Shown: positions 26,046 through 34,638, numbered from the stretch's first letter. The stretch is DNA of 64,000 nucleotides from Lysinibacillus_B sp036662795 (GCF_036662795.1 NZ_JBAFWZ010000003.1:62001-126000), one strand, 5' to 3'. The notes: generated from the sequence alone by a model not told the origin. Numbers and translations are program-made.

Positions 26046-27488
26046 ATGGACATATCAACAATTTTATTATGGTTACATGCGTTTTTCGGTCGCCTTATTA
26101 TGTTTTACATGATTTTAATTATCATTGTATACACATCCATGTTAATTTTCGCCTATTTTCACATGCGAAAAGGGCTACGACTCGATAAATACACTTCTAA
26201 CGAAGAAAGCTTAGACGCAATTTACTCTAAGCCCGTATCAATTATTGTTCCTGCCTACAATGAGGAACGAGGTATTGTCGGTACAGTACACTCTTTATTA
26301 ACCCTACAATACCCTCAATTTGAGATTGTTATTGTAAATGATGGTTCCGTTGACGATACGCTCGGTGTCATTATTCAACAATTTAAGATGGAACCTATTC
26401 AGCGTACAATAAAAAAAGAGTTAGATTCAAAAGAAATTCACGGCATTTATGAATCTACATTACATCCAAATATTGTATTGATTGACAAAGAGAATGGCGG
26501 AAAGGCGGACGCTTTAAATGCAGGAATCAATGCTTCTAAATATCCTTACTTCTGCTCAATTGACGGGGATTCGATTTTAGACCACACATCCCTACTTCGT
26601 GTTATGAAGCCAATCATTGCTTCTAATGATGATGTGATTGCTGCAGGGGGGAGTGTGCGAATTGCAAACGGCTCAGACGTTCAGCTTGGTACGGTCGTGA
26701 ATTCGATCATACCAAATAACCCCTTTGTTATTATGCAAATCATTGAGTATTTCCGCGCGTTCTATATGGGTCGGATTGCCTTAAGTAAATTCAATTTATT
26801 GCTCATTATTTCTGGTGCATTTAGTGTTTTCTCGAAAAAATGGGTGGTAAAAGCGGGTGGATATTCAGTAAATACAATTGGTGAGGATATGGAGCTTGTC
26901 GTAAAGCTTCATCGCTATATTTTAGAGCATGATTTAAAGAAGCGAATTGAATTTGTTCCTGATCCTGTGTGCTGGACAGAGGCACCAGATACTATAAAAG
27001 GCTTACGAACTCAGCGTCGACGTTGGCATCAAGGATTACTTGGTAGTTTAGCGATGCATAAAAGGATGACATTTAATCCGAAATATAAACGGATTGGCTT
27101 AATTTCAGTCCCATACTTTTGGATTATTGAATTTTTAGGACCAGTTATCGAATTATCAGGTTACATCTATATTTTAATTTCATTTATGGTAGGAAATTTA
27201 TATTGGGAATCTGCGCTCATTATGACTGCTCTATTTTTAGTTTATAGCTCATTCTTATCAATGTTTGCAATCCTCCTTGAAGCATGGAGCTTGAACTCTT
27301 ATCCTCGTATTCGGGATATCGTAAAGCTTATGGTATTTTCACTTACGGAGGTGTTTTGGTTCCGTCCATTAACTATTATCTTTCGTCTTGAGGGGATATG
27401 GTATTACCTGCGGAAGAAAAATGATTGGGGCCAATTAAAGAGAAAAGGACTTTCATCAGAGTCAACTGAAAAAGAGGCATTGTCTTAA
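26046..27488 (+). CDS. Processive family 2 glycosyltransferase (polysaccharide synthase)
   Basis: A 480-residue membrane glycosyltransferase similar to PgaC/IcaA/BcsA-type synthases. TM helices lie at about 15-38 and there are several C-terminal ones (about 345-425). The GT2 catalytic set is complete: VPAYNEER, VNDGSVDDT (Asp99), the DGD motif (173-175, SIDGDS), GEDMEL (279-281) and QRRRW (323-327). QxxRW indicates processive polymerisation. There is no PilZ domain at the C-terminus, so any second-messenger control must come through partners. It is the last gene of the five-gene operon. The sugar polymer cannot be named from sequence alone. Confidence 0.92.
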   Translation: MDISTILLWLHAFFGRLIMFYMILIIIVYTSMLIFAYFHMRKGLRLDKYTSNEESLDAIYSKPVSIIVPAYNEERGIVGTVHSLLTLQYPQFEIVIVNDGSVDDTLGVIIQQFKMEPIQRTIKKELDSKEIHGIYESTLHPNIVLIDKENGGKADALNAGINASKYPYFCSIDGDSILDHTSLLRVMKPIIASNDDVIAAGGSVRIANGSDVQLGTVVNSIIPNNPFVIMQIIEYFRAFYMGRIALSKFNLLLIISGAFSVFSKKWVVKAGGYSVNTIGEDMELVVKLHRYILEHDLKKRIEFVPDPVCWTEAPDTIKGLRTQRRRWHQGLLGSLAMHKRMTFNPKYKRIGLISVPYFWIIEFLGPVIELSGYIYILISFMVGNLYWESALIMTALFLVYSSFLSMFAILLEAWSLNSYPRIRDIVKLMVFSLTEVFWFRPLTIIFRLEGIWYYLRKKNDWGQLKRKGLSSESTEKEALS

Positions 27489-27507
27489 CGACTTTGCCTC
27501 TTTCTAA
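27469..27507 (+). terminator. Terminator of the polysaccharide operon, probably shared with the convergent phosphatase gene
   Basis: A 9-bp perfect stem AAAGAGGCA / TGCCTCTTT (27471-27479, 27495-27503) overlaps the glycosyltransferase stop codon. Confidence 0.8.
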
Positions 27508-27509
27508 TT

Positions 27510-27971
27510 CTATTTTCGCGCCTCCATAATTCTCTCTAATAATGCATTACAACCATCTAAGCAAAGCTCATATGTTTCCTGGAAATCACCTGTATACCAT
27601 GGATCTGGAACGTCTTTTTTATGAAAGGTTAAATCTAAGAAGCGTATAATCTTTGTATTATCATCCTCACGTAGCATATTGCGTGTATTTTCCACATTGC
27701 TTGCATCCATGCAAACGATATAATCAAAATCTACATCAGACGTACGTAACTGACGCGCCTTCATGCCACTCGTAGAAATTTTGTATTCCTCAAGCTTTGC
27801 CCTTGTCCCTTTATGCGGTGGCTCATCAATATGCCAGGAGCTTGTTCCTGCAGAATCAATTTTTATTTCAGCGCTTAAACCTCGTTTTTCGACTAAATCC
27901 CGCATGACTGCCTCTGCCATAGGCGAACGACAAATATTGCCTAAGCATACAAATAACACTCGAATCATCAT
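27510..27971 (-). CDS. Low-molecular-weight protein-tyrosine phosphatase
   Basis: A 153-residue LMW-PTP of the YfkJ/YwlE type. The P-loop CX5R is complete in VCLGNICRSPMAEAV, and the general-acid motif DP is present in VPDPWYTGDF. It hydrolyses phosphotyrosine or phosphoarginine on proteins. Two adjacent ATG codons (27971, 27968) follow GGAGGAGTT; either could start translation. It lies downstream of plsC and converges on the polysaccharide operon. A functional link to that operon is possible but not shown. Confidence 0.92.
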   Translation of the reverse strand: MMIRVLFVCLGNICRSPMAEAVMRDLVEKRGLSAEIKIDSAGTSSWHIDEPPHKGTRAKLEEYKISTSGMKARQLRTSDVDFDYIVCMDASNVENTRNMLREDDNTKIIRFLDLTFHKKDVPDPWYTGDFQETYELCLDGCNALLERIMEARK

Positions 27972-27984
27972 AACTCCTCCATTA

Positions 27985-28013
27985 GAAAGGCACCCCCCGT
28001 TTCGAAGGGTGCC
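27985..28013 (-). terminator. Hairpin after plsC
   Basis: GGCACCC / GGGTGCC arms (27989-27995, 28007-28013) lie between the plsC stop and the phosphatase start. The minus-strand tail is CTTTCT, a weak T tract. Confidence 0.55.
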
Positions 28014-28019
28014 CTAACA

Positions 28020-28610
28020 TTATTTTTTACTTTCTAATTCCTGAATTAAGCGTTGGAGCTCCGTCTCTAAAACATGTGTTGCCTCTTCACGGCCTTCTTT
28101 ACCGCCTTCAACAGCAAAGGGCTTACCATAAATTAAGTATCCCTTTTGACGCTTTAACACTTCTCCGATATTTCTCGGACCGACATAAGCTGCTGGGACA
28201 ATTTGAGCCTTCGACAGCTGTGCAATTGTAATCGCCCCTTGCTTTAAATCCGTACTTTCCGCACTTCGCGTACCACTTGGGAAAACGCCGACAATCTTCC
28301 CCTCCTTTAGTAGTTGACGAGGGATTTTAATAACACTTGGGCCCGGATTATCGCGATCTACTGGGAAAGCATTTAACTTCTCTATTAACCAGCCTAAACC
28401 TTTAACATCAAACAATTGCTTTTTAGCCATGAAATGAATCTCACGAGGATAAATTGATAAACCTAAATTTAAAATATCTACATAGCCGTTATGCGTGCAT
28501 GCAATTACATAGCCACCGTCTTTTGGTACATTTTCAAGTCCATATACTTTCGCTCTTGAACCATTAATCCCCAAAAATATTTTCACAATATTTGCCGCAA
28601 ATTTATACAA
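28020..28610 (-). CDS. plsC: 1-acyl-sn-glycerol-3-phosphate acyltransferase (PlsC family)
   Basis: A 196-residue acyltransferase that makes phosphatidic acid from lysophosphatidic acid at the membrane. The catalytic HX4D motif reads HNGYVD and motif III reads FPSGTRS (usually FPEGTRS). The start is TTG at 28610 behind AGGAATAGAG. Length is normal for short Bacillales PlsC paralogues. The Ser in place of Glu in motif III is a mild deviation. Confidence 0.9.
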   Translation of the reverse strand: MYKFAANIVKIFLGINGSRAKVYGLENVPKDGGYVIACTHNGYVDILNLGLSIYPREIHFMAKKQLFDVKGLGWLIEKLNAFPVDRDNPGPSVIKIPRQLLKEGKIVGVFPSGTRSAESTDLKQGAITIAQLSKAQIVPAAYVGPRNIGEVLKRQKGYLIYGKPFAVEGGKEGREEATHVLETELQRLIQELESKK

Positions 28611-28685
28611 TGCTCTATTCCTACCTTATCTATTAATTACTTATATTTTACTCGAAAATAACGTAACGTTTCAATTACTTATACT

Positions 28686-29570
28686 TTAGTGATATTGGGC
28701 TACTATATCCTTCACTAGCCCTGGAAGCCAATCGTCTAGGTTACTAAATTGGAAACCTGCCTTTTGTGCCTTTTCCGTTGTCATAAACCATGAAGCTGGC
28801 ACAGCGTATGGTGAGCGGATTTCATCATTACCGACAACTGCAATTTTTGCTTGTTGCTCTGCTGTAGCTTCTATCATTGTGATTAATTCCTTTATTGAAA
28901 TTGTTCCATTAGCTGTTGCATTAAACGGTCCTTCTATATCGTTCGCTCCCGCCCATAGTAAAAAATCCGCTGCCTCCTCCGCTAAAATAAAGGACATTCT
29001 AGCATCAAGATTAACAAACCCTATCGGCTCTCCTTTTACAATACGTTCAACATGGAAATGTAATCGTTTTGTGTAATCATCTAAGCCCATAACAATAGGG
29101 AAACGTACTGCTACAACCGGAAATTTTGCGTATTTAAAGAACACTGCTTCGGCTTGTCTTTTACCCTCCCCATAAGTGAAGTCCTCTGTATTCCCAATCC
29201 TAATTTCGTGGCTATACGGATCAAAATCACCTTCTGATTTCGATACACCATCTGCCTCATAGGTTGAAAGTGTAGAGGTAAAGACTAGCTTATTGATTTT
29301 CCCGTTAAAAATATCACATAATACTTTCGCTTCATTTGGAGAATAGCAAATATTATCGTAGACAAGATCAAAATCTAAGCTTCCCACTGCTTGACGGAAA
29401 GCAAGCTCATCACGACGATCCACTATAATATGCTTCACTTTACCTTTGAACGGGTTTTCTAGCTTCCCTCGTGTGACAATTGTAACAGCATGCCCTTCTG
29501 CTACTAGCAGCTCTACTAATTTACGCCCAAAAAACCGTGTACCACCTAGTACTAATACCTTTTTCATCAT
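28686..29570 (-). CDS. NAD-dependent epimerase/dehydratase family protein
   Basis: A 294-residue extended short-chain dehydrogenase. The N-terminal nucleotide-binding motif is GGTRFFGRKLVELL, a variant of GxxGxxG. The catalytic area includes FTSTLSTYEAD and YGEGKRQAE, where the usual YxxxK is represented by YGEGK. It resembles the NAD-dependent epimerase group related to plant CSP41 and sugar-nucleotide epimerases. The substrate is unknown. GGGGGG upstream gives the ribosome site; tandem ATGs at 29570 and 29567. Confidence 0.82.
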   Translation of the reverse strand: MMKKVLVLGGTRFFGRKLVELLVAEGHAVTIVTRGKLENPFKGKVKHIIVDRRDELAFRQAVGSLDFDLVYDNICYSPNEAKVLCDIFNGKINKLVFTSTLSTYEADGVSKSEGDFDPYSHEIRIGNTEDFTYGEGKRQAEAVFFKYAKFPVVAVRFPIVMGLDDYTKRLHFHVERIVKGEPIGFVNLDARMSFILAEEAADFLLWAGANDIEGPFNATANGTISIKELITMIEATAEQQAKIAVVGNDEIRSPYAVPASWFMTTEKAQKAGFQFSNLDDWLPGLVKDIVAQYH

Positions 29571-29718
29571 TGTCCCCCCTGCTTTACTTTTTTAAAGTGA
29601 CTTGCTGCTCCTTTAGCTTTAACCCCTCAAAATATGCGGTGTATTCCGATAATTCGACTATTAACCATTACGACCCAATTCTTCGAAAGGCACAAATTCC
29701 CTGCTTCTATACAAACAA

Positions 29719-30552
29719 CTATTTTAGTGTGCCAATCAGTATATTCACATCTACTGTAATTTCTGATAACCTAATAGCCTCTTTATTTTCGATATGCCAG
29801 CCCATAGGTGTCATCTCTAATAGCTTTGGCACAAGATCTCCTGAGAGTGGAACCGTATAGTGAATTCGCTCAACCTCTACGCGTTCAAAGCTTTCCTTGA
29901 ATCTCTGTAAAGTTAGAGCATTCGTATAGCTTTCCTTTTCAGAATGAGCAAAGGCCTGCTGTCGAAGCTCCTTTAAATACCCCTCCTGTGGAACAACCTT
30001 AATTACTTTACCATCTGGCTTTAAAAGGCGCTTGAATTCATCGTAGTTTGCTGGTGATAAAATATTTAATATTACATCAAACGTATCGGCACTATACGGA
30101 CTGCTTGCTAAATCACCCACACACCAAATATGCCCATCGTAAAATTTAGCTGCCGACAAAATTCCTTCCTTAGCAATATCAATGCCAACACCTACAGAAC
30201 CTTCTACTTTTTCACAAATGCGCGCTAAGTGAGAGCCCTCGCCGCAGCCTGTATCTAAAATATATGTGCCGGATATATGTGCAGCAATTTTTCTTTGTAG
30301 ATCATCATAAAGACCACTAGCAATCACTCGCTGTCGTGCCTCGAACAGTTCCTTACTATACATCGAATTGACAGGCTTGGTCATGAAATTAATATAACCT
30401 TGTTTCGCAATATCAAAGGAGTGATTATTAATACAGGTCACCTTACCTGTGTCACTAACTGACATTCCCTCCTTGCAAACTGGGCATGCAAAAAGCTGTT
30501 TATGTTCTTTCATGTTTAAAATACTTACTGCTCGTTTTGATAATAGTCCCAT
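29719..30552 (-). CDS. RlmA-like 23S rRNA (guanine-N1)-methyltransferase
   Basis: A 277-residue methyltransferase with an N-terminal zinc-binding module (FACPVCKEG...CINNHSFD, Cys-x2-Cys-x13-Cys-x3-His) followed by AKQGYINFM. The SAM-binding site is ILDTGCGEGSHL. This architecture is that of RlmA(I)/RlmA(II) enzymes, which methylate G745 or G748 in 23S rRNA (B. subtilis YxjB). A strong ribosome site TTGGAGG precedes the ATG. Which base is modified cannot be decided here. Confidence 0.87.
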   Translation of the reverse strand: MGLLSKRAVSILNMKEHKQLFACPVCKEGMSVSDTGKVTCINNHSFDIAKQGYINFMTKPVNSMYSKELFEARQRVIASGLYDDLQRKIAAHISGTYILDTGCGEGSHLARICEKVEGSVGVGIDIAKEGILSAAKFYDGHIWCVGDLASSPYSADTFDVILNILSPANYDEFKRLLKPDGKVIKVVPQEGYLKELRQQAFAHSEKESYTNALTLQRFKESFERVEVERIHYTVPLSGDLVPKLLEMTPMGWHIENKEAIRLSEITVDVNILIGTLK

Positions 30553-30660
30553 CTTTATTCCTCCAAGTTATCCACTTGTATCGTAACATACTAACGAAAC
30601 AGCCTGCATTTCAAAATTTGTTCTATTATGACATTCTAGCTCGAAATATTTCCTAGGAAA

Positions 30661-30690
30661 TAAAAAGACTCGACACGATTTGTGCCGAGC
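30661..30690 (-). terminator. Terminator of the SDR gene
   Basis: CTCGACAC / GTGCCGAG arms (30669-30676, 30682-30689) are followed on the minus strand by TTTTT. Confidence 0.82.
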
Positions 30691-30711
30691 TATATTTATA
30701 TAATGTTTTGC

Positions 30712-31470
30712 TTAGTAAGCGGTCCATCCCGCATCGGCTGTTACAACGATACCGTTGACGAAGGCCGCATCCTCTGAAGCTAAAAATAGTGCAATCCTTG
30801 CAATATCCTCAGGTTCTCCGTTTCTCGGGTTAAAGCTTGCACCTGCCATAGCCTTTTCCATTCCAGCCATATTAGGATCTCTAAATGAAGCACCGATATT
30901 TGTATTAACCCCACCTGGAGCAATTGCATTACAGCGGATACCTCGATCTGCGTATTGGAATCCCGTATTTTTCGTTAATCCAACAACTGCATGCTTTGCA
31001 GCTGTATAAGCTGCACCTGCACGTGAACCATACAAGCCACCCACAGAAGCAATATTAACGATGATTCCGGAATTTTTTTCTAAGAAAATCGGCATTGCTT
31101 GTCTTGTAGTGCGCATAATTCCTGTCACATTTACTGCAAAAACTTTTTCCCAAAGCTCATCCTTTACATCGCCAACCGGTGCAAAGTTATCCATAATACC
31201 AGCGTTATTTACTAAAATATCTAGTGTACCATAGCTATTAAGTGCTGCCTTAATTAGTCTGTGTACATCTGCTTCATTTGAAACATCTGCTGCGACCGCA
31301 GTTGCAATTCCCCCGAATTCTGTTATTTCTGCAACGGTTGCACCTGCCCCCTCTAAAGTCAAATCAGACACTACTACTTTAGCGCCTTCCTTTGCATAAA
31401 GGATAGCAATTGCTTTCCCCATACCTGAAGCAGCTCCTGTAACTACTGCCACTTTGTCTTGAAGTCTCAT
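30712..31470 (-). CDS. Short-chain dehydrogenase/reductase (FabG-like)
   Basis: A 252-residue classical SDR. It has the TGAASGMGKAIA cofactor motif, NNAG, a catalytic Ser in NIASVGGLYG and YTAAKHA for Tyr/Lys. The C-terminal EPEDIARIALFLASEDAAFVNGIVVTADAGWTAY ending is typical. GGGAGGAA precedes the ATG. Substrate specificity cannot be assigned; a FabG-type ketoreductase or an alcohol dehydrogenase are both possible. It is monocistronic. Confidence 0.9.
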   Translation of the reverse strand: MRLQDKVAVVTGAASGMGKAIAILYAKEGAKVVVSDLTLEGAGATVAEITEFGGIATAVAADVSNEADVHRLIKAALNSYGTLDILVNNAGIMDNFAPVGDVKDELWEKVFAVNVTGIMRTTRQAMPIFLEKNSGIIVNIASVGGLYGSRAGAAYTAAKHAVVGLTKNTGFQYADRGIRCNAIAPGGVNTNIGASFRDPNMAGMEKAMAGASFNPRNGEPEDIARIALFLASEDAAFVNGIVVTADAGWTAY

Positions 31471-31687
31471 ATCCTGATTCCTCCCTAAGTGTATTCTTGT
31501 TACAGTATGTAATATTCTTGATAGACATGCATTTTCCTTCCTTATTAGAAAAAATATTATGGCTGTTTTAATTAATAGCTCTTATTGACATATAAGCATG
31601 CCAGTGAGCCAAGTAGCATTCGTATTCCAAACAGACTGCACAATGGACTACCTGCAAAATTAGACTAATAAGCTATTGTTTCTGTAT

Positions 31688-31716
31688 ATAAAAAAGAGCA
31701 AGAATATCTCGCTCTT
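31688..31716 (-). terminator. Terminator of the NERD-domain gene
   Basis: AAGAGC / GCTCTT arms (31694-31699, 31711-31716) are followed on the minus strand by TTTTTT. It overlaps the stop codon. Confidence 0.7.
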
Positions 31717-32386
31717 AATTAGTTACTGTATTATTCGATGGCTGAGCTTTTGGTAGCTGCTTAAAGCTCATATTCCCTTCTAATGCATGGTGGACGTTTT
31801 CTATTTCCTCTTTCGAAAGCACTTCTCCGCCTATTTCAGTCGTCCACTTCTTTAACTCTTGCATTTTCATGACCTCTATATTCGTTGATTCTATTTCTAT
31901 TTTTTGGAATGAACACCCATCATTAAATAATGCAACTGACGTGAATACATCTTTACTCACCTCTGGTAATAGCTCATGTAATACCGCAATAATACGTTTA
32001 TTCACCATAATAGGATTTGTAAATTTTTCATACTTATTATTATGTAATGCCTGTACCCATTCAATATCGTTCTCTCTACCTGAAATCCAACCATTTATGT
32101 GTACACCATCGATTACATAAATACCTGATTCATGTATTAGCACCGCATCAACGGAATAAGTAGAATTCCCAATGGGCACCTGCAAATCGACCAATAATTT
32201 GTGTTCGCCATCGACTTTTTTCAATCGAGACATTAATTTATTCAATCGATTCGCCTTTTCCTTCGTTAAAATATCAAAAAATGAATAGCCTGTTAACTGG
32301 CTAAATTCGGTTCCGTCATGTAAATAAATAAGAACTGCTAGCACTATCACAATAACTGAAACAATAGAAACGATCCACAATGCCAT
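31715..32386 (-). CDS. Membrane-anchored NERD-domain protein
   Basis: A 223-residue protein with an N-terminal helix (ALWIVSIVSVIVIVLAVLIYL) and a NERD (nuclease-related) domain. It shows the order GEHKLLVDLQVP, YSVDAVLIHESGIYVIDGVHINGWISG, W-Q and KFTNPIMVNKRI. NERD proteins are predicted to act on nucleic acids, but activity is mostly untested, and in this copy the usual K after 'VID' is replaced (VIDGVH). ATG 32386 is chosen over the GTG nine bases upstream because GAGGGAG is correctly spaced. Confidence 0.82.
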   Translation of the reverse strand: MALWIVSIVSVIVIVLAVLIYLHDGTEFSQLTGYSFFDILTKEKANRLNKLMSRLKKVDGEHKLLVDLQVPIGNSTYSVDAVLIHESGIYVIDGVHINGWISGRENDIEWVQALHNNKYEKFTNPIMVNKRIIAVLHELLPEVSKDVFTSVALFNDGCSFQKIEIESTNIEVMKMQELKKWTTEIGGEVLSKEEIENVHHALEGNMSFKQLPKAQPSNNTVTN

Positions 32387-32546
32387 ATCGCTCACTCCCT
32401 CTAAAGCGTCTATAAACTCTTTTCCTATTTTATCAAATTTAGTAATAGTTGACTATGCAACATAAGACTTCCATCGCTATTACTTTTTACATAAACCAGA
32501 ATATACAAGCAGAAAAAAATTATAAGTATGTATATCAAACGTCTGT

Positions 32547-32578
32547 AAAAAAGCCGCCCTCTATTAGGAGCAGCCTTT
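32547..32578 (-). terminator. Terminator of the PadR/HAAS-DUF4097 operon
   Basis: A GC-rich imperfect hairpin (GGCTGCTCC / GGGCGGC with G-U pairs) is followed on the minus strand by TTTTTTAC. Confidence 0.75.
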
Positions 32579-32581
32579 ACG

Positions 32582-33631
32582 TTACATTAAAATCTCTTCT
32601 TTAATCATCTTAATAGAAATATTGCCCATATCTGTTTTTAATGAGATTGGTAGCGCGCCATCACCAAAAACAGCAGTACGTTTTTTATCTCCGTAAATCA
32701 TTATTTTCCCCATATCTGTTTTCGCCTTCACTGTAGCATTTTGTAGTGGCTCAGTTGTGAGCAATTCAATATTGCCTGTGTCCGTTTTTAAATGTATTGG
32801 CGAAGTAACAGCTTGGGACTCGTAAATTATTCGGCCAGTATCTGTTCTAGCAGATATTTCACCACCGGCATGCTTTAGCACAATACGACCTGTATCGGTC
32901 TCTAGATTCCAGCGCTCAGCCTTCGAACGCTTTACCACTATTCGACCCGTGTCTGTTTTGAGCTTTGCCGCTGTGAAATTACAATCCTTCGTGACAATAC
33001 GACCTGTGTCGACTAAAAGATCCGTTTCTCGAGCTAGAATATGACGAAGCTCTGTTCTCCCTTGATCCGAACGAACGGAGAGCTGTTTCATTTGGAGATG
33101 TTCGATTGAAATCTCCCCTTGATCTGATTTTACATTCATTGTTTCATATAACTTTTCAGGTAAATAAATCGTCACAACTGAATGACTATCCTTAGAAAAG
33201 ATAAAGCTAATACCTAGAATTTTGAATTTCGATTCCTTAGCACGAATAGTGATTTTTAAAGTGTCCTGTTCTCGTTCGATATCAACTCTTGTCTGATCAG
33301 CTTTTTCTGAAAGCTCTGTGTATACCTTTCCAGTAGGTGATGGTAAAATACGAATGTCTGCTTGATCCGATTTTATGACCACATGCTTTACATCATCTTC
33401 CTGCTCTAAATGTGTCACCTGTACAAATTCATCCTCTGAGTACACTTTAAGCAGTTCTACTGCTAGTTCTTCTGGCGAGCCAAGCGCTGCAATCATTTCA
33501 CTTGTTTGTTTCCCCTCAGCTCTACCACTTGCAAAATACTCTGTAAAGTCACGAATTATATCCTTTTTTTCAGTCTCATTTAACTTCAGTAATGCTCGTT
33601 CAAGTTGCTGTAAAAATCCCTGTTCTGTCAT
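32582..33631 (-). CDS. HAAS domain plus DUF4097 beta-repeat protein
   Basis: A 349-residue protein. Residues 1-70 form a HAAS/DUF1700-type helical domain (FLQQLERALLKLNETEKKDIIRDFTEYFA...LGSPEELAVELLKVY), found next to PadR regulators. The rest is a DUF4097 beta-solenoid-like region with about ten repeats of the pattern K-T/S-D-x-G-x-I (e.g. KTDTGRIVVK, SDQGEISIE, KTDMGNISIK). There is no transmembrane helix. Its ATG overlaps the padR stop (TAATG), so the two are translationally coupled. By analogy with YvlB/LiaG-type proteins it may sense envelope stress, but this is inference. Confidence 0.85.
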   Translation of the reverse strand: MTEQGFLQQLERALLKLNETEKKDIIRDFTEYFASGRAEGKQTSEMIAALGSPEELAVELLKVYSEDEFVQVTHLEQEDDVKHVVIKSDQADIRILPSPTGKVYTELSEKADQTRVDIEREQDTLKITIRAKESKFKILGISFIFSKDSHSVVTIYLPEKLYETMNVKSDQGEISIEHLQMKQLSVRSDQGRTELRHILARETDLLVDTGRIVTKDCNFTAAKLKTDTGRIVVKRSKAERWNLETDTGRIVLKHAGGEISARTDTGRIIYESQAVTSPIHLKTDTGNIELLTTEPLQNATVKAKTDMGKIMIYGDKKRTAVFGDGALPISLKTDMGNISIKMIKEEILM

Positions 33632-33948
33632 TATACGTGCTCCTCTTCGATTAATTCATTTACTGCGTGATGAAATTGAGCCCAATCGTTTCTTAACTGA
33701 TGCAATTGCTGCTCACCTAAATCCGTCAGTTTATAATATTTACGCGCTGGTCCTTCCGAGGATTCCACCATATATGTCGTAAAATATTCTTCTGCCGTTA
33801 ATCTACGGAGCAATGGATAAACTGCGCCCTCTGAAATATCAATTTTTTGTGAGATCGACTGCACAAGCTCATACCCGTACATATCCCGCTTTTGAAGTAG
33901 TGCTAATACACAAAGATTTAACACACCCTTTTTAAACTGCGGATTCAT
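33631..33948 (-). CDS. PadR family transcriptional regulator
   Basis: A 105-residue winged-helix regulator. MNPQFKKGVLNLCVLALLQKRDMYGYELVQSI is the standard PadR opening, and GAVYPLLRRLTAEEYF is the wing region. A short C-terminal helix for dimerisation follows. It is coupled to the HAAS-DUF4097 gene, an arrangement seen widely in Bacillota where the HAAS protein is thought to work with the regulator. It probably autoregulates through the inverted repeat just upstream. Confidence 0.92.
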   Translation of the reverse strand: MNPQFKKGVLNLCVLALLQKRDMYGYELVQSISQKIDISEGAVYPLLRRLTAEEYFTTYMVESSEGPARKYYKLTDLGEQQLHQLRNDWAQFHHAVNELIEEEHV

Positions 33949-33977
33949 TCAAGTCACCCTCACTACTGTTTATTAAT

Positions 33978-34000
33978 TAGTAGTGTAACACCCACTATTA
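33978..34000 (-). promoter_or_regulatory. Inverted repeat upstream of padR, operator candidate
   Basis: Arms TAGTAGTG and CACTATTA (7 of 8 pairs) lie seven bases apart, about 30 bases upstream of the padR start. The position suits autoregulation by PadR. Confidence 0.45.
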
Positions 34001-34031
34001 TTCAATGCAAGGTAGTTATATCGATTTTTCA

Positions 34032-34068
34032 AAAATATTACATCCACCTCATAGCATTGATGGATGTA
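34032..34068 (-). terminator. Terminator of the GNAT gene
   Basis: An 8-bp perfect stem TACATCCA / TGGATGTA is followed on the minus strand by ATATTTTTG. It lies just past the second, original-looking stop of the GNAT reading frame. Confidence 0.75.
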
Positions 34069-34147
34069 GTCGAACTATTTATTAAAAAACAATTTCTTCA
34101 ATATTTTCCCAAACAAGCACAAGTTCCTGTAACTTCGTGCCACCTAT

Positions 34148-34594
34148 TTAAATATCAATCGCATCAATTTCTTTAGCACCTAGTGCCTTATAAAAATGGA
34201 TTGCTGGGTTATCCTTTAAAACAAGCACGAGCATAGACTGTTTACCTGCCTTTTTTAAACTTTCAACTGCTTGCTGTACTAACTTTTTTCCTATCCCCTG
34301 GTTTTGCTGCTCCGCCAAAATATAGATAGCATATAGCTCTCCATCATACGGTGGATAATCATCACTTCGCTCCTCCCCTGCAGTAGCAAAGCCTACAATT
34401 TGTCCAGACGAATCTTCTGCAACAAAAACATCACTTACAGGAATCGCATTTTGCCATAATTCTTCACGAGATGAATATGTAAGCTTTTCTAAAAAGTCTG
34501 CAGGAAGAATTTCCTTATAGGTAGTTCTCCAACTATCCACATGTACTTTTGCTATTCCCGATGCATCCTCTAAAACTGCTTTTCGTATTTTCAT
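34148..34594 (-). CDS. GNAT family N-acetyltransferase, truncated by an in-frame stop
   Basis: A GNAT acetyltransferase of 148 residues as it now reads. It has the acetyl-CoA motif QNQGIGKKLVQQAVESL and the HVDSWRTTYKEILPADFL opening of the YitI-like group. Reading continues in the same frame past the TAA at 34148-34150 for 21 more codons (IGGTKLQELVLVWENIEEIVF) to a second TAA at 34082-34084. That segment is the normal final beta strand of this subfamily. The TAA lies where relatives usually have Glu. The product may therefore be unstable or the gene decaying. AAGGGGTG precedes the ATG. Confidence 0.85.
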   Translation of the reverse strand: MKIRKAVLEDASGIAKVHVDSWRTTYKEILPADFLEKLTYSSREELWQNAIPVSDVFVAEDSSGQIVGFATAGEERSDDYPPYDGELYAIYILAEQQNQGIGKKLVQQAVESLKKAGKQSMLVLVLKDNPAIHFYKALGAKEIDAIDI

Positions 34595-34638
34595 TGAAAC
34601 ACACCCCTTAGTATGAATTTTCAGTTATTTTAACATAG

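Noticed and set aside
27510..27971. LMW tyrosine phosphatase as part of a tyrosine-kinase capsule locus with the polysaccharide operon
   Set aside because: It is convergent, follows plsC on the other strand, and no BY-kinase or Wzx/Wzy genes are present; proximity alone is not enough.
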